Assembly: GCA_051155735.1 (NCBI GenBank)
Contig: DAXETX010000035.1
Location: forward strand, 1-18,776
DNA length: 18,776 nt
Direction: 5' to 3'
DNA from: JASJCP01 sp051155735
GTDB lineage: Bacteria > Cyanobacteriota > Cyanobacteriia > Cyanobacteriales > Xenococcaceae
The position numbers and the translations under genes were made by a program. Positions 14,445 to 18,776 of this stretch are shown piece after piece. The notes below the pieces were generated by a model. The model was not told where the DNA came from. It was given only the letters and a program-made list of their open reading frames with translations, and ran no database searches. How positions within the stretch are numbered: position 1 is the first letter of the stretch; every line of letters starts with the position of its first letter.

Positions 14445-14990
14445 ATGAGTAAACAATCAAACAAATTGAATTTTTTCAACACAAGATTAACTAGAATTTT
14501 CTTAGGAAGTTTGTTAGTCGGATTACCAATATTTACAGTATTAGAAGCTAAGGCAGATAACCATTATGAATCTATGCCTAATGAAGAAATGGGTGTAGAG
14601 AGAGATGAAACAAAACCTGAATCGGGAGTTTATAACGATATCGATAGTGGTTATGATGGTGAGCCAACAGTTACAATCGTTCCAACAGAGGGAATGACAA
14701 ATGTGACTCTCAAAAATAATACTAATGCTGCGATCGACTATCAGGCAATTGGCTACACTGAAAATCAAACCTTAGAAGGTGGTGAAGAACATACATTAAG
14801 AGAATTGCCTTTACCCGTAGTCATTAGAATGGCACGTCAAGATGATGGTTTTATTAAACTTCTGCCATTAGAGAATAATAGTGAAGCTGGAATGTTAGAG
14901 GTTAGTTTAGATGAAGACCCAGATTACTACGATGATAATAATATAGGGGTAATCCGCATTGAAGAAGATGGGGGAGTTTATCTTAATTAA
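14445..14990 (+). CDS. Exported acidic protein of unknown function
   Basis: The 181-residue product begins with a basic n-region and a hydrophobic core (about 18-33), followed by an AKA signal-peptidase I site at 35-37. The mature form would start DNHYESM. The mature part is strongly acidic, with a beta-rich middle (EPTVTIVPTEGMTNVTLKNN and PVVIRMARQDDGFIKLLP). No lipobox is present, so it is probably free in the periplasm or outside the cell. A GAGG ribosome site lies nine bases before the ATG. I do not recognise the family. hemW follows on the same strand after a GCGATCGC-pair hairpin. Confidence 0.8.
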   Translation: MSKQSNKLNFFNTRLTRIFLGSLLVGLPIFTVLEAKADNHYESMPNEEMGVERDETKPESGVYNDIDSGYDGEPTVTIVPTEGMTNVTLKNNTNAAIDYQAIGYTENQTLEGGEEHTLRELPLPVVIRMARQDDGFIKLLPLENNSEAGMLEVSLDEDPDYYDDNNIGVIRIEEDGGVYLN

Positions 14991-15020
14991 ATACCTGTAA
15001 GTTCAAAGCTTACTTACTTG

Positions 15021-15048
15021 GCGATCGCTTTAACTAAAAGGCGATCGC
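15021..15048 (+). terminator. Hairpin formed by two HIP1 octamers before hemW
   Basis: Two copies of GCGATCGC (15021-15028 and 15041-15048) are 12 bases apart. Because the octamer is self-complementary, they form an 8-bp GC-rich stem. The hairpin is 31-58 bp after the exported-protein stop and 18 bp before hemW. No T-run follows, only AT-alternating sequence. It may terminate, attenuate, or be coincidental. Confidence 0.35.
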
Positions 15049-15066
15049 GTTATCATATATATATTT

Positions 15067-16230
15067 ATGGCTGTTACTGCTGCTTATCTTCATCTTCCTT
15101 TTTGTCGCCGTCGTTGCTATTACTGTGATTTTGCGATTTCGGTAGTGGGCGATCGCCCTTTGACCGATGATGCTAATATCGTCACAGACTATACTAATTA
15201 TCTCTGTCAAGAAATTCGCACCACACCTCGAACGGATATCCCTTTACAAACGATCTTTTTTGGTGGTGGTACACCTTCTTTACTACCTGTCAAACAGTTT
15301 GCGCAAATTATTCAGACTCTACAACAACAATTTGAGATTGCGCCAGATGCAGAAATATCAATGGAAATCGATCCTAATACTTTTACGCAAGGGCAACTTC
15401 AAGGCTATCTCGACTGTGGTGTAAATCGCGTGAGTCTAGGCATTCAAACTTTTGAGGAAAAACTTTTACAACTTTGTGGGAGAACTCATACAGTAAAAGA
15501 TATTTTTCAAGCAATTGAGTCGATTCATCGACTGTCAATCAAAAATTTTAGCTTAGATTTAATGACGGGCTTACCTCATCAAACTCTAGAACAATGCCAC
15601 GCCTCTTTAGCAACTGCTGTTGATTTTAAGCCCTCCCACTTATCTTGTTACGATTTGGTGCTAGAACCTGTAACCGTCTTTGGTAAGCAATATCAACCAG
15701 GTGAAACGCCTTTACCAACAGATGAAACTACCGCAGCGATGTATCGTCTGACACAACAATTTTTGACTAGTAATGGTTATCAACATTACGAAATATCTAA
15801 TTACGCCCAGCCAGGCGATCAATGTCGTCACAATCGTGTTTACTGGCAAAATCAGCCTTATTATGGCTTTGGTATGGGTGCAACTAGTTATGTCAATGAG
15901 CAAAGATATACTCGTCCTCGTACCAGAAGAGAATACTATAATTGGGTGCAAAAAGGTGCAGTAATTGATGTTCCTCTTACGAGTAAAAGCGATCGCTTAT
16001 TAGAAACTTTAATGCTAGGATTGCGTCTTGCTGAAGGAGTAAATTTAGCGACAATCTCGCAACAGTTTGGTAGCAAAAATACTACTAAAATTTTAACTTG
16101 CTTACAACAATATCAGGAGCGTAATTGGGTAATTGTCGAGCTAGAATCAAGATTAAGGCTAAACGACCCAGAAGGGTTTTTATTTTCTAATCAAATTCTT
16201 ACGAGTTTGTTTGAAATAGACTTTGATTAG
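15067..16230 (+). CDS. hemW: HemW-type radical SAM heme chaperone
   Basis: A 387-residue radical-SAM protein related to oxygen-independent coproporphyrinogen III oxidase. The 4Fe-4S/SAM motif is C13-RRR-C17-YY-C20-DF. The position of HemN's extra cysteine is Phe22, which marks HemW rather than a true HemN oxidase. FFGGGTPS (64-71) is the SAM-binding glycine motif. HNRVYWQNQPYYGFGMGATSY is the conserved downstream segment, and a C-terminal HemN domain follows. HemW binds heme and delivers it to target proteins, so the common annotation as coproporphyrinogen dehydrogenase is probably wrong here. An ATATATAT stretch ends a few bases before the ATG and no ribosome site is evident. Confidence 0.9.
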   Translation: MAVTAAYLHLPFCRRRCYYCDFAISVVGDRPLTDDANIVTDYTNYLCQEIRTTPRTDIPLQTIFFGGGTPSLLPVKQFAQIIQTLQQQFEIAPDAEISMEIDPNTFTQGQLQGYLDCGVNRVSLGIQTFEEKLLQLCGRTHTVKDIFQAIESIHRLSIKNFSLDLMTGLPHQTLEQCHASLATAVDFKPSHLSCYDLVLEPVTVFGKQYQPGETPLPTDETTAAMYRLTQQFLTSNGYQHYEISNYAQPGDQCRHNRVYWQNQPYYGFGMGATSYVNEQRYTRPRTRREYYNWVQKGAVIDVPLTSKSDRLLETLMLGLRLAEGVNLATISQQFGSKNTTKILTCLQQYQERNWVIVELESRLRLNDPEGFLFSNQILTSLFEIDFD

Positions 16231-16340
16231 TTTAATGGTTTTTTGCTTAAACTACAATTTTACAAATATACCTAATTTAGATACACTAATAACGGTGTTG
16301 ACCCGTCAAAAATTTCTCTGCTAAAAAGCGATAAGTAATT

Positions 16341-16607
16341 ATGCCTGAAACTCCTTCTAATTCAAAAGATGACTTTTTAAATCCTATTGGTAAGTATTAC
16401 GGTGAATTTGCTCCTGGTAAATTAGTATTTAATGCTAATCTTCAAGAATTTGCTAATCGAGTATCTTACATTTGTGGTTTAGAAACCAATGGTAAACTCA
16501 CTTCTCATGAAGCTTATGAAAGAATTAAAAATTTGTGGCAAGAATTACAAAACTCTAAGCAAGAATTATTAGATGAAACTGATACCCAACCTCCTAATGA
16601 GCAATAA
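16341..16607 (+). CDS. Conserved small cyanobacterial protein, DUF7219-like
   Basis: An 88-residue soluble protein: a short N-terminal tail, then the well-formed block YYGEFAPGKLVFNANLQEFA and VSYICGLETNGKLTSHEAYERIKNLWQEL, then an acidic, charged C-terminus. I recall this block from a widespread small cyanobacterial family (DUF7219, from memory). Function is unknown. It sits 70 bp before dnaE-C on the same strand and may be co-transcribed. The palindrome TTGACCCGTCAA lies about 30 bp before its ATG and could be part of its promoter. Confidence 0.78.
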   Translation: MPETPSNSKDDFLNPIGKYYGEFAPGKLVFNANLQEFANRVSYICGLETNGKLTSHEAYERIKNLWQELQNSKQELLDETDTQPPNEQ

Positions 16608-16677
16608 AGTTTTGGCTCAAATAATGTAATAACTAAAAATTAATTTATTTTAATTTAAATTAAACTCACGCTCAACT

Positions 16678-16785
16678 ATGGTTAAAATTATTAGTCGCCA
16701 ATCTTTAGGTAAACAGTCAGTCTATGATATTGGAGTAGCTAAAGATCACAACTTTTTGTTGGCTAGTGGTGCTATTGCTTCTAAC
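16678..16785 (+). other. Split DnaE intein C-fragment (Int-C), 36 residues
   Basis: Residues 1-36 contain LGKQSVYDIGVAKDHNFLL (block F, His24) and GAIASN (block G) ending in the splice-site Asn36. The next residues are Cys37-Phe38-Asn39, the usual +1 to +3 of DnaE exteins. The penultimate residue is Ser35, as in the Nostoc punctiforme intein, rather than Ala as in Synechocystis. All residues needed for Asn cyclisation and splicing appear intact. Confidence 0.95.
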
Positions 16786-18015
16786 TGTTTTAACAAATCT
16801 CATTCAACAGCCTACGCTTACGTTACTTATCAAACTGCTTATCTCAAAGCTAACTATCCCACAGAATACATGACGGCTTTGCTAAGTGCTAGCAGTGGGA
16901 ATCAAGACAAAATTGAGAAATATCGCGAAAACTGTCAAAAAATGGGGATTCAAGTCGAACCTCCTGACATTAATCATTCTTTAGAAGATTTTATTCCACG
17001 AGGCAATAATATATTATTTGGTTTATCCGCTGTAAAAAACTTAGGACAAGCTGCAATTGAAAGTATTATCAAAGCTAGAGAAAATGGTCTATTTAAAACT
17101 TTAGCAGACTTCTGCGAACGGGTTGATTTAAGAACTGTTAATAGTCGAACTTTAGAAACTTTAGTTTATTGTGGTGCTTTTGATGATTTTGAGAAAAACC
17201 GCCGACAACTAATTAACGATCTAGAAGTATTAATTCCTTGGGCGCAAAAAAAGAACAAAGAAAAAGCTACAGGTCAAATGAATTTGTTTGACTTAATGTC
17301 TAATAATACTACTAATAATAACGATAGTTTTGAACAAGCACCAACTACCCCGAGAGTCGAAGATTTTCCTTTACAAGAAAAATTGCGACTCGAAAAAGAA
17401 TATCTGGGTTTTTATGTTAGCGATCATCCTCTGAAAGCAGCTAGTCAAGCAGCAAAAATATTATCTCCTATTAATCTCAATCAACTAGCAGAACACAAAG
17501 GCAAAAAAATTGTTAGTGCCGTAGTAATGTTAACCGCAGTTAAAAAAATTATCACGCAAAAAGGCGATCCAATGGCATTTTTGCAGATGGAGGATATTAC
17601 TACTAGTGATATAGAAGGAACAGTTTTTCCTCGTACTTATGAAAAAATTGACTCGGTTTTACAAGAAAATGCTCGCCTAATTATTTGGGGTAAAGTACAA
17701 CCAAGAAATGATAAGTATCAATTTATTATAGAAGATGCTAAACCCATAGAAGAAGTTAAAATGATTATGGTAGAAATGAGTGCAGAGCAAGCCTTAGAAT
17801 CTTTAAAGCAGCAACAGTTAAAACTAGTTTTACAAGAAAATGCAGGAGAAAACAAACTCGGAAAAATTCCTACTGTAATTATTATTTATCAAGGAGCAAA
17901 ACGCCAGTTTATTCGCCTTGGTAAGCAGTATTGGATCGAAGATGATCTTGCTGCTATTACCGCGTTGGGTAAACTAGGTTTTAATGTTCGTACTGAGCCA
18001 TTAATTTCTGTTTAA
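16678..18015 (+). CDS. dnaE-C: DNA polymerase III alpha subunit, C-terminal half with split intein
   Basis: The 445-residue product opens with a split-intein C-fragment (1-36) and continues at Cys37 as the C-extein CFNKSHSTAYAYVTYQTAYLK, a conserved stretch of the DnaE fingers region. Further on come a helix-hairpin-helix area (about 140-185, with DLRTVNSRTLETLVYCGAFD) and an OB-fold (about 270-345). The PHP and catalytic aspartate domains are absent because they are encoded by a separate dnaE-N gene elsewhere. The two products are joined by protein trans-splicing to give the replicative polymerase. There is no ribosome site before the ATG. The stop overlaps the convergent DUF3598-like stop by four bases. 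Confidence 0.95.
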   Translation: MVKIISRQSLGKQSVYDIGVAKDHNFLLASGAIASNCFNKSHSTAYAYVTYQTAYLKANYPTEYMTALLSASSGNQDKIEKYRENCQKMGIQVEPPDINHSLEDFIPRGNNILFGLSAVKNLGQAAIESIIKARENGLFKTLADFCERVDLRTVNSRTLETLVYCGAFDDFEKNRRQLINDLEVLIPWAQKKNKEKATGQMNLFDLMSNNTTNNNDSFEQAPTTPRVEDFPLQEKLRLEKEYLGFYVSDHPLKAASQAAKILSPINLNQLAEHKGKKIVSAVVMLTAVKKIITQKGDPMAFLQMEDITTSDIEGTVFPRTYEKIDSVLQENARLIIWGKVQPRNDKYQFIIEDAKPIEEVKMIMVEMSAEQALESLKQQQLKLVLQENAGENKLGKIPTVIIIYQGAKRQFIRLGKQYWIEDDLAAITALGKLGFNVRTEPLISV

Positions 18016-18776
18016 TTTAATTTAGTTTCTGTTACCAAAGTGCAACTAGTCCAAGCACCTTTTTCATTGTAATTACGCATAATTCTTTGTCGTTGGTTGG
18101 GAGCTAAAAGCCAACCCATCTCTAAAACAAAGTTATGTCCTAATGATATTTTTAAAGGACAATTACAAGATGCACCATCAGGTAAAAGTAGTATTTGGAC
18201 ATTCAAAGAGCTAGGTTCAAATAACAGTTTTGAACCATCAATTTTGGCTTGAGATTTAATCTGGCGATCGCCAAAAGTTAGAGTTTGTGCTAAATAATTA
18301 GCACTGATTTGAGTAATTTTAAGCTGGCTGGTAAAAGTATCAGGAGTGCGAAAGTCAGGATAGATTGTAATCCCCTCTCCCTGCCATTCTCCTAACAACT
18401 GTTCGACAGTTAAAGGCGGTCTTTCAGGAATCTGACTATCAGGCAATTTTTCTCTAATTAAAACTACCCGTTCCAATTGACTCGCATCATTATACAGTAT
18501 TACCAGACGTAAACGGCGAGTTTCGGCAATTAAGCCAAATTCTGCCCCAAAAGTTCCATAAGGGGCAAACTGCATACTTCCTTGAGCAAATGCACCATTT
18601 TCAAAAAATAAAATTGAACGATTTAAAGAAGTTTTACTGTAGTCCACAACTACATCACGAGAAGGCTGATCGTGAGGCAGATAACGCACCACTTGATGAA
18701 CTGCTTGATTATTGTCTCTTCCTTCTAGGGTAACTACAGTAGGGATATCTTCCGTCTCTTCTCCTTGAGGTGATAA
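18012..18776 (-). CDS. DUF3598-like protein, 5' end beyond window
   Basis: The reverse strand is open from the window edge to the stop at 18012, giving 254 residues. A GTG at 18692 could start a shorter product, but the upstream frame reads LSPQGEETEDIPTVVTLEGRDN, fully protein-like and continuous with the rest, so the true start is outside. The visible part has ENGAFAQGSMQFAPYGTFGAEFGLI, then PERPPLTVEQLLGEWQGEGITIYPD, a tandem of lipocalin-like beta domains as I know them from cyanobacterial DUF3598 proteins. Function is unknown. It is convergent with dnaE-C, with overlapping stop codons. Confidence 0.75.
   Translation of the reverse strand, partial: LSPQGEETEDIPTVVTLEGRDNNQAVHQVVRYLPHDQPSRDVVVDYSKTSLNRSILFFENGAFAQGSMQFAPYGTFGAEFGLIAETRRLRLVILYNDASQLERVVLIREKLPDSQIPERPPLTVEQLLGEWQGEGITIYPDFRTPDTFTSQLKITQISANYLAQTLTFGDRQIKSQAKIDGSKLLFEPSSLNVQILLLPDGASCNCPLKISLGHNFVLEMGWLLAPNQRQRIMRNYNEKGAWTSCTLVTETKLN

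Noticed and set aside
18012..18692. GTG at 18692 as the start of the DUF3598-like gene
   Set aside because: The frame stays open and protein-like to the window edge, so the gene is truncated by the window, not started there.

Overview
The window is cyanobacterial chromosome. It is AT-rich and scattered with the octamer GCGATCGC (HIP1). It encodes NdhO, a phycobiliprotein-like protein, a CpcT/CpeT-type lyase, a BicA-type bicarbonate transporter and the C-terminal half of DnaE headed by a split-intein fragment. Together these allow no other assignment. I cannot name a genus; low G+C plus bicA fits many unicellular or pleurocapsalean beta-cyanobacteria.

Region 1 (1-5.65 kb, all minus strand) is a sodium/bicarbonate block. 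In transcription order it holds a 68-aa membrane protein, a SulP transporter (bicA), a CPA2 Na+/H+ antiporter (NhaS3 type), a 72-aa membrane protein, and MrpC and MrpD of a multisubunit Na+/H+ antiporter, with MrpD running off the left edge. Na+-coupled bicarbonate uptake by BicA would be balanced by two Na+-extruding systems. Region 2 (5.9-8.7 kb) is housekeeping: an alpha/beta hydrolase and a PhzF-family protein transcribed divergently from a 43-bp spacer, then PhoH. A short palindromic, inverted-repeat-bounded element lies between phzF and phoH.

Region 3 (8.8-12.6 kb) is photosynthesis-related: an orphan phycobiliprotein-fold protein divergent from a HEAT-repeat protein of the bilin-lyase/NblB type, then ndhO, pgk with a textbook terminator, and a convergent CpcT/CpeT-type lyase. 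Region 4 (12.6-15.0 kb) is small-gene and intergenic territory. It has a cluster of strong hairpins, a 57-aa DUF4278-like gene, a possible 30-aa ORF, a DUF202-like membrane protein, a 64-aa membrane protein with a TTG start, and an exported acidic protein of unknown function. Region 5 (15.0-18.8 kb) holds hemW, an 88-aa conserved cyanobacterial protein, dnaE-C with its split-intein C-fragment, and a convergent, edge-truncated DUF3598-like gene.

No tRNA, rRNA, CRISPR array, transposase or prophage gene was recognised. I see no clearly new multi-gene system. The best candidates for a second look are the possible bilin-handling module (8.8-12.6 kb), the two orphan small membrane proteins in the Na+/HCO3- block, the two palindromic elements, and the 30-aa ORF whose ribosome site can pair with an upstream segment.
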